Shown here: positions 8,158 through 17,707 of the stretch, one piece after another
How the letters are laid out: each line of letters opens with the position of its first letter
Position numbering within the stretch: the first letter of the stretch is position 1
Assembly (NCBI RefSeq): GCF_008107695.1
Contig: NZ_VIRG01000053.1
Coordinates: forward strand, 1 to 64,000
Length of the DNA: 64,000 nt
DNA from: Stappia sp. BW2
GTDB taxonomy: Bacteria > Pseudomonadota > Alphaproteobacteria > Rhizobiales > Stappiaceae
Direction: 5' to 3'
The notes under the pieces: model-generated
The model's input: only the letters and a program-made list of their open reading frames with translations
What the model was told of the DNA's origin: nothing
Database searches by the model: none
Translations under genes and position numbers: made by a program

Positions 8158-9710
8158 GCGCCCTCACCCTGACGCCCGGTGCCGTGACCCTGGCGGATCT
8201 GGAACGCATCTACCGCGAAGAACTGCCGGTGCGCATCGACCGGGCGGCGGAAGCCGCGATCAATCTTGCCTCCGAGCGTGTTGCCAAGGCCGCACAGGGC
8301 GGCGACGCGGTTTACGGCGTCAACACCGGCTTCGGCAAGCTTGCCAGCGTGAAGATCGCCCCGGAAGACACGGCAACCCTGCAGCGGAACCTGATCCTTT
8401 CCCATTGCTGCGGCGTTGGCGAACCGCTCGACAGAACCACCACGCGCCTGATGATGGTGCTGAAGCTCATGTCGCTGGGCCGCGGCGCGTCTGGTGTGCG
8501 CTTTGATGTGATGAAGCTGATCGAGGCGTGCCTGGCAAAGAACGTCACGCCGATGGTACCCTCGCAAGGGTCTGTCGGCGCATCCGGCGATCTGGCCCCG
8601 CTGGCCCACATGACCGCCGTCCTGATCGGCGAAGGCGAAGCCGACTTCGGCGGCACCCGCATGCCCGGCGGCGAAGCCCTTGCCAAAGCCGGTCTTAAAC
8701 CGGTGGTGCTTGGCCCCAAGGAGGGCCTCGGCCTGATCAACGGCACGCAGTTTTCGACCGCCTGCGCGCTCACCGGCCTCTTCGACGCCTGGCGTCTGGC
8801 CGAAGCGACCCTGATGACGGCAAGCCTTTCCACCGACGCCATCATGGGTTCGACGGCGCCGCTCCTGCCGGAAATCCACGAACTGCGCGGCCATCGCGGC
8901 CAGATCGAAGTGGCAAGGGCCATGCGCGCCATCATGGATGGCTCGGAAATCCGTGAAAGCCACCGCGAAGGCGACACCCGCGTGCAGGACCCCTACTGCA
9001 TCCGCTGCCAGCCCCAGGTGGCCGGCGCCTGTGTCGATCTGCTGCGCATGGCCGCCCGCACGCTGGAGATCGAGGCCAATGCGGCGACCGACAACCCGCT
9101 GGTGCTGATCGATGCCGACCGGATCGTCTCCGGTGGCAACTTCCACGCCGAGCCGGTTGCCTTCGCCGCCGACCAGATTGCGCTGTCCATTGCCGAACTC
9201 GGCGCGATTTCCCAGCGCCGCGTCGCGCTGATGGTCGACCCCACCCTGTCGTTTGACCTGCCGCCGTTCCTCGCCAAGGACCCGGGCCTGAACTCCGGCA
9301 TGATGATTGCCGAAGTCACCACCGCCGCCCTGATGAGCGAGAACAAGCATCTGGCCAATCCGTGCTCGACGGACTCCACCCCGACCAGCGCCAACCAGGA
9401 AGACCATGTCTCCATGGCCGCCCACGGCGCCCGCCGCCTTGCACGCATGAACGCCAACCTCAGCCAGATCCTGGGGGTTGAGCTGCTGTGTGCCGCAGAA
9501 GGCATCGAGCACCGCGCCCCGCTGAAGACCAGCGCCTCGCTGCAGACCGTGGTGGACAGCCTCCGCGGTATCGTTCCCTCGCTGGAAAAGGACCGCTACA
9601 TGGCGCCGGACCTTGAAACCGCGGCCGGCCTGATCCGCAGCCGCGAGCTGGTTTCGGCAATCTCAGCCGGCCACATGATCACGCTGGGAGACGCCCATGC
9701 AGCCGGTTGA
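8154..9710 (+). CDS. hutH: Histidine ammonia-lyase
   Basis: A 518-residue lyase that deaminates L-histidine to trans-urocanate. The 4-methylidene-imidazol-5-one cofactor forms from the internal triad A143-S144-G145, visible in [14 protein letters not shown]. The conserved active-site tyrosine segment [12 protein letters not shown] is at residues 53-65, and [10 protein letters not shown] and TDNPL are also present. Length is normal for HutH. It overlaps hutI by 4 nt and hutG by 14 nt, so the four plus-strand genes are translationally coupled. It provides the first step of the pathway encoded here. Confidence 0.97.
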   Translation: MSALTLTPGAVTLADLERIYREELPVRIDRAAEAAINLASERVAKAAQGGDAVYGVNTGFGKLASVKIAPEDTATLQRNLILSHCCGVGEPLDRTTTRLMMVLKLMSLGRGASGVRFDVMKLIEACLAKNVTPMVPSQGSVGASGDLAPLAHMTAVLIGEGEADFGGTRMPGGEALAKAGLKPVVLGPKEGLGLINGTQFSTACALTGLFDAWRLAEATLMTASLSTDAIMGSTAPLLPEIHELRGHRGQIEVARAMRAIMDGSEIRESHREGDTRVQDPYCIRCQPQVAGACVDLLRMAARTLEIEANAATDNPLVLIDADRIVSGGNFHAEPVAFAADQIALSIAELGAISQRRVALMVDPTLSFDLPPFLAKDPGLNSGMMIAEVTTAALMSENKHLANPCSTDSTPTSANQEDHVSMAAHGARRLARMNANLSQILGVELLCAAEGIEHRAPLKTSASLQTVVDSLRGIVPSLEKDRYMAPDLETAAGLIRSRELVSAISAGHMITLGDAHAAG

Positions 9711-10524
9711 TGTCATTCGCGGAGACAGCCCGGTCGTTCTCGGCGTGCCCCACGCGGGCACCTTCGTGCCGGACGACATCAAGGCCCGTTTCAACAACAC
9801 CGGCCTGAAGCTGGCCGACACCGACTGGCATGTGGACCGGCTCTATTCCGGCCTGCTGCCCGGCGCGACCATGGTGAAGGCCAACTTCCACCGCTACGTG
9901 ATCGACGCCAATCGCGACCCGAAGGGTGTCAGCCTTTATCCGGGCCAGAACACCACGACCCTTTGCCCGACGACCGATTTCGACGGCCGCCCGCTCTACC
10001 ACCCCGGCATGGAGCCTGAGGCGGACGACATCGAAGCCCGGCGGCTTGCCTGGCACGCCCCGTACCACGCCGCCCTTCTGGCGGAAATGGAACGGGTGCG
10101 GGCAAAACACGGCGTCGCCATCTTGTGCGACTGCCACTCGATCCGCTCTGTCGTGCCGTTCCTGTTTGAAGGCACGCTGCCGGATTTCAACACCGGCACC
10201 AACAACGGAACGACCTGCGCCCGCGCGATTGAGGCTGCCGTTGTCGGCTGCACGCAAGCAGCGGAAGGCTACACGTCGATCCTCAACGGCCGCTTCAAGG
10301 GTGGCTGGACGACACGGCACTACGGCCAGCCGGCCGAAGGCTTTCACGCCATACAGATGGAGCTCGCCCAGAAGACCCATCTTGCCACCGAAGACACGCC
10401 CTTTGCCTATGACGAGGCCAGGGCCGACCGGCTTCGGGTCCATCTCAGAAAGATTCTGAGCGCACTGGAAACCCTTGCGCCGACCTTGTTCCAGAACAAC
10501 ACCCAGGGAGCGAACAATGACTGA
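9697..10524 (+). CDS. hutG: N-formylglutamate deformylase
   Basis: A 275-residue N-formylglutamate amidohydrolase giving glutamate and formate. The family pattern is clear: [16 protein letters not shown] near the N-terminus, [30 protein letters not shown] and the late IQMELAQKT segment. Together with HutF it completes the five-step pathway, as opposed to HutG-type formimidase routes. It overlaps hutH and hutU. The formate released could feed the formate dehydrogenase encoded from 20.4 to 25.4 kb, although that link is inference. Confidence 0.95.
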   Translation: MQPVDVIRGDSPVVLGVPHAGTFVPDDIKARFNNTGLKLADTDWHVDRLYSGLLPGATMVKANFHRYVIDANRDPKGVSLYPGQNTTTLCPTTDFDGRPLYHPGMEPEADDIEARRLAWHAPYHAALLAEMERVRAKHGVAILCDCHSIRSVVPFLFEGTLPDFNTGTNNGTTCARAIEAAVVGCTQAAEGYTSILNGRFKGGWTTRHYGQPAEGFHAIQMELAQKTHLATEDTPFAYDEARADRLRVHLRKILSALETLAPTLFQNNTQGANND

Positions 10525-12199
10525 TCGCCGCCACAACGCCCGCGACGTATTCCCGCCCACCGGCACCGAACTCAACACCAAGTCGTGGCTGACCGAAGCC
10601 CCGCTGCGCATGCTGATGAACAACCTTCATCCGGATGTGGCGGAAAACCCGCATGAGCTGGTCGTCTACGGCGGCATCGGCCGCGCCGCGCGCACCTGGG
10701 ACGACTTCGACCGCATCGTCGCAAGCCTCAAGACCCTTGAGGAAGACGAGACGCTGCTGGTCCAGTCCGGCAAGCCTGTCGGTGTTTTCCGGACCCACAA
10801 GGACGCCCCGCGTGTTCTGATCGCCAATTCCAACCTGGTGCCGAACTGGGCCAACTGGGACCATTTCCACGAGCTGGATAAGAAGGGCCTGGCCATGTAC
10901 GGCCAGATGACCGCCGGGTCCTGGATCTATATCGGCACCCAGGGCATCGTGCAGGGCACCTATGAAACCTTCATGGAAGCCGGCCGCCAGCACTATGAAG
11001 GCAACCTGAAGGGCCGCTGGATCCTGACCGGCGGTCTCGGCGGCATGGGCGGCGCCCAGCCGCTTGCCGCCGTCATGGCAGGCGCCTGCTGCCTTGCAGT
11101 GGAGTGCGACGAGAAAAGCGCCGACTTCCGCCTGCGCACCCGCTATGTCGATGAAAAGACCCACTCTCTCGACGAGGCCCTGGCGCTGATCGACCGCTGG
11201 ACAAAGGCGGGTGAAGCCAAGTCCGTCGCCCTGATCGGCAACGCCGCTGATGTGTTCTCCGAGTTGGTGAAGCGCGGCGTGAAGCCGGACATCGTCACAG
11301 ACCAGACCTCCGCCCACGACCCGGTCAACGGCTACCTGCCACAGGGCTGGACCGTCGCCGAATGGCGTGCCAAGGCCGAGACCGATCCGAAGGCCGTCGA
11401 AAAGGCCGCGCGCGCATCCATGAAGGTGCATGTCGCTGCCATGGTCGATTTCTGGAATATGGGTGTGCCGACGCTGGACTATGGCAACAACATCCGTCAG
11501 GTGGCCAAGGAAGAAGGCCTGGAAAACGCCTTCGCCTTCCCGGGCTTCGTTCCGGCCTACATCCGCCCGCTGTTCTGCCGCGGCATCGGCCCGTTCCGCT
11601 GGTGCGCGCTTTCCGGCGATCCGGAGGACATCTACAAGACCGACGCCAAGGTGAAGGAACTCATCCCGGACGACGAGCACCTGCACAACTGGCTGGACAT
11701 GGCGCGCGAGCGTATTGCCTTCCAGGGCCTGCCGGCACGCATCTGCTGGGTTGGCCTCGGCCAGCGCCACCGTCTGGGCCTTGCCTTCAACGAAATGGTC
11801 CGCGACGGCGAGCTGAAAGCCCCGATCGTGATCGGCCGCGACCACCTCGACAGTGGCTCGGTCGCTTCGCCCAACCGCGAGACCGAAGCCATGAAGGACG
11901 GCTCGGACGCCGTGTCCGACTGGCCGCTTCTGAACGCCCTGCTCAACACCGCGTCCGGTGCGACCTGGGTGTCGCTCCACCATGGCGGCGGCGTCGGCAT
12001 GGGCTTTTCCCAGCACTCCGGCATGGTCATCTGCTGCGACGGCACGGAAGACGCCGACCGGCGGATTGGCCGGGTGCTCTGGAACGATCCGGCAACGGGC
12101 GTGATGCGTCACGCGGATGCCGGTTATGAGATCGCGCTCGACTGCGCGAAAGAACAGGGGCTCAACCTGCCGGCCATACTGGGTCATCCTGCGTCCTGA
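10517..12199 (+). CDS. hutU: Urocanate hydratase
   Basis: A 560-residue urocanase converting urocanate to imidazolonepropionate, with NAD+ as the electrophilic cofactor. The NAD-binding loop [14 protein letters not shown] spans residues about 171-184. The active-site cysteine region [12 protein letters not shown] and the [16 protein letters not shown] segment near the C-terminus are conserved. The start is ATG 10517, overlapping the end of hutG by 8 nt and giving the family-typical N-terminus; the frame open upstream to 10475 is not used. The stop lies inside a strong hairpin (12181-12219), which may protect the mRNA 3' end or separate the hut operon from the TRAP genes. Confidence 0.97.
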   Translation: MTDRRHNARDVFPPTGTELNTKSWLTEAPLRMLMNNLHPDVAENPHELVVYGGIGRAARTWDDFDRIVASLKTLEEDETLLVQSGKPVGVFRTHKDAPRVLIANSNLVPNWANWDHFHELDKKGLAMYGQMTAGSWIYIGTQGIVQGTYETFMEAGRQHYEGNLKGRWILTGGLGGMGGAQPLAAVMAGACCLAVECDEKSADFRLRTRYVDEKTHSLDEALALIDRWTKAGEAKSVALIGNAADVFSELVKRGVKPDIVTDQTSAHDPVNGYLPQGWTVAEWRAKAETDPKAVEKAARASMKVHVAAMVDFWNMGVPTLDYGNNIRQVAKEEGLENAFAFPGFVPAYIRPLFCRGIGPFRWCALSGDPEDIYKTDAKVKELIPDDEHLHNWLDMARERIAFQGLPARICWVGLGQRHRLGLAFNEMVRDGELKAPIVIGRDHLDSGSVASPNRETEAMKDGSDAVSDWPLLNALLNTASGATWVSLHHGGGVGMGFSQHSGMVICCDGTEDADRRIGRVLWNDPATGVMRHADAGYEIALDCAKEQGLNLPAILGHPAS

Positions 12200-12219
12200 C
12201 GGACGCAGAAAGATGACCC
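12181..12219. other. Stem-loop at the hutU stop codon
   Basis: GGGTCATC pairs with GATGACCC (outer stem) and CTGCGTCC with GGACGCAG (inner stem). No T-run follows, so it looks like an mRNA processing or stabilising structure and not an intrinsic terminator. Confidence 0.55.
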
Positions 12220-12286
12220 GGCAACGAAAGTGCGATCAAGCACGGCGAGATGCTCCGATCCTTGAACCTTACAGAGAGGTAACACC

Positions 12287-13384
12287 ATGAAGAGACGCGA
12301 TTTTCTGAAAGCCGGTGCCACCGGCACGGCCGCCGTTGCAGCCTCCACCCTGGCTGCACCTGCCATTGCGCAGGATGTGCAGCAATGGCGCATGGTCACC
12401 GCATGGCCGAAGAACCTGCCCGGCCCGGGCGTCGCCGCCCAGATGCTGGCAGACCGCATCACCGCGCTCTCTGCAGGCCGCATCGAGGTGAAACTCTTTG
12501 CAGCCGGCGAAATCGTTCCGGGCAATGGCGTGTTCGATGCAGTCGGTCAGGGCACGGCCGAGCTCTACCACGCGGTTCCCGCCTATTGGGGTTCCAAGTC
12601 GAAGGGCATCCTGCTGTTCGGTTCGCAGCCGTTCGGTCTGACTGCTCCCGAACAGGCCGGCTGGATGATCCATGGCGGCGGCCAGGCGCTCTATGACGAG
12701 ATCTACGCCCGATTCAACCTGAAACCGTTCCTGTGCGGCAACTCCGGTCCGCAGTGGGCCGGCTGGTTCCGCAACGAGATCAACAGCGTTGACGACCTGA
12801 AGGGCCTGAAGTTCCGCTCCACGGGTCTGGCTTCCGAAATGTGCTCCAAGCTCGGCATGGCGGTTCAGGCCATGAGCGGCCCGGCCATGTTCCAGGCGCT
12901 CCAGTCCGGCGCACTGGATGCCGGCGAGTTCATCGGCCCCTGGACCGACAGCGCACTCGGCTACTACCAGATCGCCAAGAACTACTATTGGCCGGGTGTC
13001 GGCGAGCCGTCTTCGGCAGAAGAATGTGCCGTCAACCTGGAAGCCTACAACGCTCTGCCGGCCGACCTGCAGGAAGCCGTGCAGCGTGCCTGCGCCAGCC
13101 TCTACAATGATGTTCTGACGGAATACAACACCAAGCATGCCCAGGCGCTGACACAGCTGGTCAACGATCATGGCGTGATGGTGAGAAAGCTTCCGGACGA
13201 GGTCATGGTTGCCATGGGCAATGCCGCCGGTGAAGTCATCGCCGACCTGCGTGTGGACGAAGACGAACTGGTGCAGCGTATCACCGAAAGCTTCCTCGCC
13301 TACCGCAAGCTTATGCGCGAATACATGCCTTATGCCGACAACGGCCAGATGAACGCGCGCTTGCTCGACTACAGGTACGACTGA
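12287..13384 (+). CDS. TRAP transporter substrate-binding protein (TakP-like DctP)
   Basis: A 365-residue periplasmic binding protein. A Tat-type leader KRRDFLKAG precedes an Ala-rich h-region ending APAIAQ. The mature part begins QQWRMVTAWPKNLPGPG, the hallmark of the TakP subgroup, characterised in Rhodobacter sphaeroides for alpha-keto acids. The FRSTGLASEMCSKLGM segment matches the region that carries the carboxylate-binding arginine in DctP proteins. A GAGAGG ribosome-binding site precedes the ATG. It follows hutU by 87 bp, so a histidine-pathway intermediate or keto acid are both possible substrates. The permease genes are 600 bp downstream, after a perfect 13-bp hairpin. Confidence 0.92.
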   Translation: MKRRDFLKAGATGTAAVAASTLAAPAIAQDVQQWRMVTAWPKNLPGPGVAAQMLADRITALSAGRIEVKLFAAGEIVPGNGVFDAVGQGTAELYHAVPAYWGSKSKGILLFGSQPFGLTAPEQAGWMIHGGGQALYDEIYARFNLKPFLCGNSGPQWAGWFRNEINSVDDLKGLKFRSTGLASEMCSKLGMAVQAMSGPAMFQALQSGALDAGEFIGPWTDSALGYYQIAKNYYWPGVGEPSSAEECAVNLEAYNALPADLQEAVQRACASLYNDVLTEYNTKHAQALTQLVNDHGVMVRKLPDEVMVAMGNAAGEVIADLRVDEDELVQRITESFLAYRKLMREYMPYADNGQMNARLLDYRYD

Positions 13385-13398
13385 TCGGGGCGGCGTCG

Positions 13399-13428
13399 CA
13401 CATCGGGGAAATCCGTTTCCCCGATGTG
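13399..13428. other. Perfect 13-bp stem-loop after the TRAP binding-protein gene
   Basis: CACATCGGGGAAA (13399-13411), loop TCCG, then TTTCCCCGATGTG (13416-13428). No T-tract follows. Such hairpins after binding-protein genes commonly stabilise the upstream mRNA and raise binding protein over permease levels. That role is inferred. Confidence 0.7.
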
Positions 13429-13701
13429 CCGGCGTTTCATCGCCCTGTCTTTCGCCTGAGGGGAACCAGTGGCCTGTCTGACAGATCGGCACCTTGTTCC
13501 GGCACGCGTGGCCGAACCTTCGAGACAGCGCTTCGCGCTTCCTCAGGATGAGGCTCTGGGTGGGGATGGGGATGGGTCTTCCTCGTGACTTGGCAAATGG
13601 ACAAATCACGTTGCCCCTGCTTTCGTCATCCAATGGCTCGACCATGGGATCTATTCCGTTTCCTCTCCACCCCTGAGGTCGTTTCTAGGTAACGGCATGG
13701 T

Positions 13702-13722
13702 TTGCAGGGTCGAGCCCTGCAA
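13702..13722. repeat. Short dyad TTGCAGGG-N5-CCCTGCAA
   Basis: Perfect 8-bp arms, followed by TGACG. It looks like a short member of the intergenic palindromic repeat family that fills this spacer. Confidence 0.4.
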
Positions 13723-13794
13723 TGACGAATATCCGAGAGGTTTGAAACTGCGGAGAGGCCAGGAGGTTTGAAGGCGCCTATCAATGCCCCCCAC

Positions 13795-13907
13795 TTGTCA
13801 TCCCGGACGGAGCGAAGCGCAGATCCGGGATCCAGTACACCGCAGCCGAGCGGTGTTCAGCATTGGGGTCAACGGTTACTGGTTCCCCGCCTTCGCGGGG
13901 ATGACAA
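13795..13907. repeat. GTCATCCC-type palindromic repeat unit
   Basis: The unit has 10-bp terminal inverted repeats TTGTCATCCC (13795) and GGGATGACAA (13898). Inside is CGGAGCGAAGCGCAGATCCGGGATCCAG, so one half can fold on itself. Related elements are at 38997-39042, 56429-56469 and 59645-59770, always between genes. Confidence 0.75.
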
Positions 13908-13983
13908 TAACAGAGACTTCGACACCTTACCCCGCAGGCGGCAGAGGGGCCGCAAGCGGATCGAGAAAGCAGGACAGATTGCG

Positions 13984-14487
13984 ATGGAAAAACTGGCGGG
14001 CGCGCTGGAGCGTGTCAATTCGGTCATAGGCAACACGCTGTGCTGGGCAGCGCTGTTGATGCTGCTGCTGCAATTCGCCATCGTTCTGCTGCGATACGTC
14101 TTCGGCTACAGCTTCATCTTCCTCGATGAGGGCGTGCTGTATTTTCATGCGGCGATCTTCATGCTCGGCGCAGGCTACACGTTTCTCGTCAATGCCCATG
14201 TCCGGGTCGACATCTTCTATGCCAAGGCCAGCGAGCGCGCGAAGGCGTGGATCGATATCTTCGGTCACCTGTTTCTGCTGACGCCGGCGCTCGTCCTGCT
14301 GATCTGGTTTTCCTGGCCCTCCGTGCGCGGCAGCTGGGCCATTCTGGAAGGACCCATTTCCGTTGGCGGCATCCCCGCCTCCTTCCTTTTGAAATCCCTC
14401 ATTCCCGCCTATTGCGTGCTGCTGCTGATCCAGGGTGTGGCCGCCTTCATCCGCGATGTTCAGAAGCTGAAAGGCGCTGCAGCATGA
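13984..14487 (+). CDS. TRAP transporter small permease (DctQ)
   Basis: A 167-residue membrane protein with four transmembrane segments, at residues about 20-38, 52-72, 92-112 and 133-155. The YIFLDEGVLYFHAAIFMLGAGYTFLVNAHVRVDIFY-type region (loop LDEGVLY, then VNAHVRVDIFYAK) is the DctQ signature. The start at ATG 13984 is chosen because the codons before it come from the palindromic repeat, and MEKLAGALERVNSV is a normal DctQ N-terminus. It overlaps the large permease gene by 4 nt (ATGA). It is the non-catalytic subunit that pairs with DctM for uptake of the solute bound by the protein at 12287-13384. Confidence 0.92.
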   Translation: MEKLAGALERVNSVIGNTLCWAALLMLLLQFAIVLLRYVFGYSFIFLDEGVLYFHAAIFMLGAGYTFLVNAHVRVDIFYAKASERAKAWIDIFGHLFLLTPALVLLIWFSWPSVRGSWAILEGPISVGGIPASFLLKSLIPAYCVLLLIQGVAAFIRDVQKLKGAAA

Positions 14488-16034
14488 GCCTGCCTCTCGA
14501 TCTCATCATGTTCGGCGCGCTTATCGCCTTCATCCTGATGGGCTATCCGGTTGCCTTCACCATTGCGGGCGTCGCCACGGGATTTGCCCTGCTCGGCTGG
14601 ATGATGGGCGACTTCAACATCCAGCTGATGGGCGCCATGGGCCAGCGGTTCTTCGGTGTTCTCACCAACCCGGTTCTGACCGCGATCCCTTTATTCGTCC
14701 TGATGGGCGTCATTCTGGAAAAGAGCCGCATTGCCGAGGATCTTCTGGAAACCATGGGCCGTCTCTTCGGCCGCATGAGAGGCGGCCTCGGCGTTTCAGT
14801 GATGCTGGTTGGCGCCCTGCTCGCAGCTTCCACCGGCATTGTCGGCGCCACCGTTGTTGCCATGGGCCTGATCGCCCTGCCCACGATGCTGCGCAACGGC
14901 TATGATCCGAAACTTGCCTCCGGCATGGTCTGTACCGCCGGCACGCTGGGTCAGATCATCCCGCCGTCTACGCTGCTGATCATCCTGGCCGATGTCATGT
15001 CCAACGCCTTCCAGCAGGCACAATACGCCCAGGGCAAGTTCACCATCGAGACGATTTCGGTCGGCCAGACCTTTGCCGCCGCCATGATCCCGGGCCTGCT
15101 GCTTGTCGCCGTTTATTGTGCCTACATCGTCGGCCGGGCCTACCTGTTCCCAAACGACGCACCGGCCATGACGGAAAACATCGACAAGCCATCCGGACGC
15201 GAGATTGCCGCGGCCATCGTACCGCCGATCCTTCTGATCATCGCAGTGCTCGGCTCGATCCTCGGCGGCATCGCCTCGCCCAACGAGGCGGCTTCCGTCG
15301 GCGCTGTCGGGGCGATCCTTCTGGCAGGGCGCCGCCTCGGTGTTTCCTCAAGGCTCATCGTGCTGGCAACGGCCGCCCTCCTCACGCTTGCCGTCGCCGC
15401 GTCCCTCCTGCCAATCCGCCTGCAGCGCTCCGATATCACCACCGGTGGCTACGTCATTGCAGCGATCTATGCGGGGCTTGCGCTGTTTGCCCTGGGCGTC
15501 GTTCTGCACATACTGAAGAAGGCTTTCGCGGACGGGTTGTTGAAAGCCTCGATGCTCTCGACGCTGACTGTCACCTCGATGATCTTCGCCACGATCCTGA
15601 TGGCCAGCTTCTTCTCGCTGGTGTTCGTCGGTCTTGGCGGGGAAGACCGGGTGCATGACATTCTGCAGGAAATGCCGGGCGGCCCGACAGGCGCGCTGAT
15701 CTTCGCGATGCTGTTTGTCTTCGTTCTCGGCTTCTTCCTGGATTTCGTCGAGATTTCGGTGATCCTGCTGCCGGTCCTGATCCCGCCGCTGATCCTGATG
15801 GGCATCGACCCGATCTGGCTGACGGTGCTGATTGCCATCAACCTGCAGACCTCGTTCCTGACCCCGCCGTTCGGCTTCTCGCTGTTCTATCTGAGAGGCG
15901 CGGCCCCGAAGGAAATCACCACCGGTCAGATCTACCGCGGCGTGGTGCCCTTCATCGTCCTGCAGATTGTAGCCGTGGCCATCCTCTGGAGCTTCCCGAT
16001 GTTCGCGACCTGGCTCCCCGGCTGGCTTTATTAG
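14484..16034 (+). CDS. TRAP transporter large permease (DctM)
   Basis: A 516-residue membrane protein forming the ion-coupled transport channel. Visible DctM motifs are FGALIAFILMGYPVAFTIAG at the N-terminus, PLFVLMGVILEKSRIAEDLLE, the conserved GIVGATVVAMGLIALPTML loop and AGTLGQIIPPSTLLIILAD, and near the end the FLDFVEISVILLPVLIPP and LTPPFGFSLFYLRG segments. It is longer than the usual 425 residues because of an extra hydrophobic region between about 230 and 330, as in the TakP-type systems. The start overlaps dctQ by 4 nt. A strong intrinsic terminator follows at 16071-16103. Confidence 0.93.
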   Translation: MSLPLDLIMFGALIAFILMGYPVAFTIAGVATGFALLGWMMGDFNIQLMGAMGQRFFGVLTNPVLTAIPLFVLMGVILEKSRIAEDLLETMGRLFGRMRGGLGVSVMLVGALLAASTGIVGATVVAMGLIALPTMLRNGYDPKLASGMVCTAGTLGQIIPPSTLLIILADVMSNAFQQAQYAQGKFTIETISVGQTFAAAMIPGLLLVAVYCAYIVGRAYLFPNDAPAMTENIDKPSGREIAAAIVPPILLIIAVLGSILGGIASPNEAASVGAVGAILLAGRRLGVSSRLIVLATAALLTLAVAASLLPIRLQRSDITTGGYVIAAIYAGLALFALGVVLHILKKAFADGLLKASMLSTLTVTSMIFATILMASFFSLVFVGLGGEDRVHDILQEMPGGPTGALIFAMLFVFVLGFFLDFVEISVILLPVLIPPLILMGIDPIWLTVLIAINLQTSFLTPPFGFSLFYLRGAAPKEITTGQIYRGVVPFIVLQIVAVAILWSFPMFATWLPGWLY

Positions 16035-16070
16035 GAAGTCGGCGCCCCGGTAAAAATCTCGATACCCCCG

Positions 16071-16103
16071 AAAAGCCGCAGCAGAACCCGCTGCGGCTTT
16101 TTT
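16071..16103 (+). terminator. Rho-independent terminator after the TRAP operon
   Basis: AAAGCCGCAGC (16072-16082), loop AGAACCC, GCTGCGGCTTT (16090-16100) and a T-run. It separates the TRAP genes from the tungstate transporter operon. Confidence 0.9.
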
Positions 16104-16185
16104 GTGCTTATCTATGTCGTACATGGAGTTTCATTCTTTGACGTTTTACGTTATTTTTTCCCAAAGCTAGGGAGAAATAAAAAGA

Positions 16186-16893
16186 ATGGACAGTTTCTGG
16201 GGCGCATTTGCCGGTGCTTTTGGCTTGGTTATCGCGCTGGATCCGGATCTGATGGAGATCATCGGCCTGTCCATGCGGGTCACCCTGACGGCTGTCTTTC
16301 TGGCCTGCGTGATCGGCCTGCCCCTCGGCGCTGCGGTCGGCACTTTCAATTTTCCCGGAAGAACGCTTCTGGCCGTCATTCTCAATGCGCTGATGGGCCT
16401 TCCGCCTGTCGTGGTCGGGCTGCTCGTCTACCTCGTGCTGTCAGCCTCGGGCCCGCTCGGGCCACTGCGTCTGCTCTATACACCGACAGCCATGATCATC
16501 GCGCAGATGGTGCTTGTGACACCGATCGTCGCTGCGCTGACCCGGCAGGTGATTGAAGATCTCAACCGCGAATATTCCGAACAATTCGCCTCGCTCGGCG
16601 TCGGTGCCTTCGACCGGCTGACAGCCATGCTCTGGGATGCCCGTTACAGCCTGCTGACGGTTGCCCTGGCCGGTTTTGGTCGGGCGGTCGCCGAAGTCGG
16701 GGCGGTCATCATCGTCGGCGGCAACATCAACCACGTCACCCGCGTGATGACCACCACCATCGCGCTTGAAACCTCCAAGGGCAATCTCCAGCTCGCCCTG
16801 GCGCTTGGCGTGATCCTGCTGATGATCGCCTTTGCCGTGAATGCCGGTGTCATGGCCTTGCGTGCCTCAGCCGCGAGGGCCGCCTATGCGTGA
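16186..16893 (+). CDS. tupB: Tungstate-type ABC transporter permease
   Basis: A 235-residue inner-membrane permease with five to six transmembrane segments. The coupling-loop region EYSEQFASLGVGAFDRL and GRAVAEVGAVIIVGGNI are typical of the TupB/ModB-like permeases. The NHVTRVMTTTIALETSKGN segment is characteristic of TupB. It is first in a three-gene operon with the ATPase (8-nt overlap) and a TupA-type binding protein. AGGGAG precedes the start. Placement next to a molybdopterin formate dehydrogenase supports tungstate (or molybdate) uptake. Confidence 0.9.
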   Translation: MDSFWGAFAGAFGLVIALDPDLMEIIGLSMRVTLTAVFLACVIGLPLGAAVGTFNFPGRTLLAVILNALMGLPPVVVGLLVYLVLSASGPLGPLRLLYTPTAMIIAQMVLVTPIVAALTRQVIEDLNREYSEQFASLGVGAFDRLTAMLWDARYSLLTVALAGFGRAVAEVGAVIIVGGNINHVTRVMTTTIALETSKGNLQLALALGVILLMIAFAVNAGVMALRASAARAAYA

Positions 16894-17707
16894 TGCAGCT
16901 TTCGACACTCCGGGCGTCGCCTCCACGATGCCACACGGCCAGGTGGCACACAATCCCTTGCTGGATGTCAGACGTCTCGGGTTTTCGGCAGGCGGCGAAA
17001 AGCTGCTGCACGACGTGGACGTCGCCATTCGCCGCGGATCGCGCACCCTTATCATGGGCCCCAACGGCGCCGGCAAGAGCCTGCTGCTGCGGCTCATGCA
17101 CGGTCTGCTTCAGCCGCAGGAAGGCGCTATCCTGTGGCAAGGCGGCCGAATGGACGCCACGGCCCGGCGCGCCCAGGCCATGGTCTTCCAGCGGCCCGTG
17201 CTGCTGCGCCGGTCGGTCATCGCCAATCTCAAGTTCGCCTTGAGCGTTCGCGGCCTGCGTGGCAACGAACGCGCCGAAAAGATCAGGACCGCTTTGGAAA
17301 CGGCGGGGCTCAGCCACCTTGCACGCCGTCCGGCGCGCGTTCTGTCCGGCGGCGAACAACAGCGTCTGTCTCTGGTGCGCGCGCTCGCCTGTGAACCTGA
17401 CCTTCTGTTTCTCGACGAACCCACTGCCAATCTCGACCCGGCCTCCACCGCTGCCATCGAAACCCTGATCCTGGAAGCCAATGCCCGCGGCGTCACCATC
17501 GTTCTGGTGACCCATGACGCCGGACAGGCAAAACGCCTCGGCGAGGATCTGGTGTTTTTGCAGGACGGCACCGTTGTCGAAACGGGACCCGTCGAAAAAG
17601 TGCTGGCCAACCCCAGAAGCGAACCCGTTCGCGCCTGGCGGGACGGCCGGCTTTACCTTGGACCCAACACCCAATCACTCAATAATTATCCTGGGAGAAA
17701 AAATTGA
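16886..17707 (+). CDS. tupC: Tungstate-type ABC transporter ATP-binding protein
   Basis: A 273-residue ABC ATPase. Walker A is GPNGAGKS (residues 58-65), the Q-loop is MVFQRPVLLRRSV, the signature is LSGGEQQRL, Walker B is LLFLDEPTANLDP and the switch histidine is in LVTHD. I start it at ATG 16886, giving an 8-nt overlap with tupB; codons upstream are an extension of the same frame within tupB. Its stop overlaps the binding-protein start by 4 nt. It energises import through TupB. There is an N-terminal extension of about 25 residues before the ABC fold. Confidence 0.9.
   Translation: MRDAAFDTPGVASTMPHGQVAHNPLLDVRRLGFSAGGEKLLHDVDVAIRRGSRTLIMGPNGAGKSLLLRLMHGLLQPQEGAILWQGGRMDATARRAQAMVFQRPVLLRRSVIANLKFALSVRGLRGNERAEKIRTALETAGLSHLARRPARVLSGGEQQRLSLVRALACEPDLLFLDEPTANLDPASTAAIETLILEANARGVTIVLVTHDAGQAKRLGEDLVFLQDGTVVETGPVEKVLANPRSEPVRAWRDGRLYLGPNTQSLNNYPGRKN

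Larger units (their letters stand above)
13385..13983. other. 600-bp non-coding spacer inside the TRAP operon
   Basis: I see no gene here. The spacer holds a 13-bp perfect hairpin (13399-13428), a TTCGAGACAGCGCTTCGCGC / CCTCAGGATGAGG repeat fragment (about 13517-13556), a small TTGCAGGG-N5-CCCTGCAA dyad (13702-13722) and a 113-bp palindromic repeat (13795-13907). Confidence 0.7.

Noticed and set aside
10445..12187. A 580-codon minus-strand frame over hutU
   Set aside because: hutU on the plus strand carries the conserved urocanase motifs; the minus frame has no recognisable domain.
13680..13750. A tRNA-like region in the TRAP spacer
   Set aside because: A GGTTTGCAGGGTCGAGCCCTGCAA-like segment folds into a simple dyad but has no acceptor stem, anticodon arm or CCA context.
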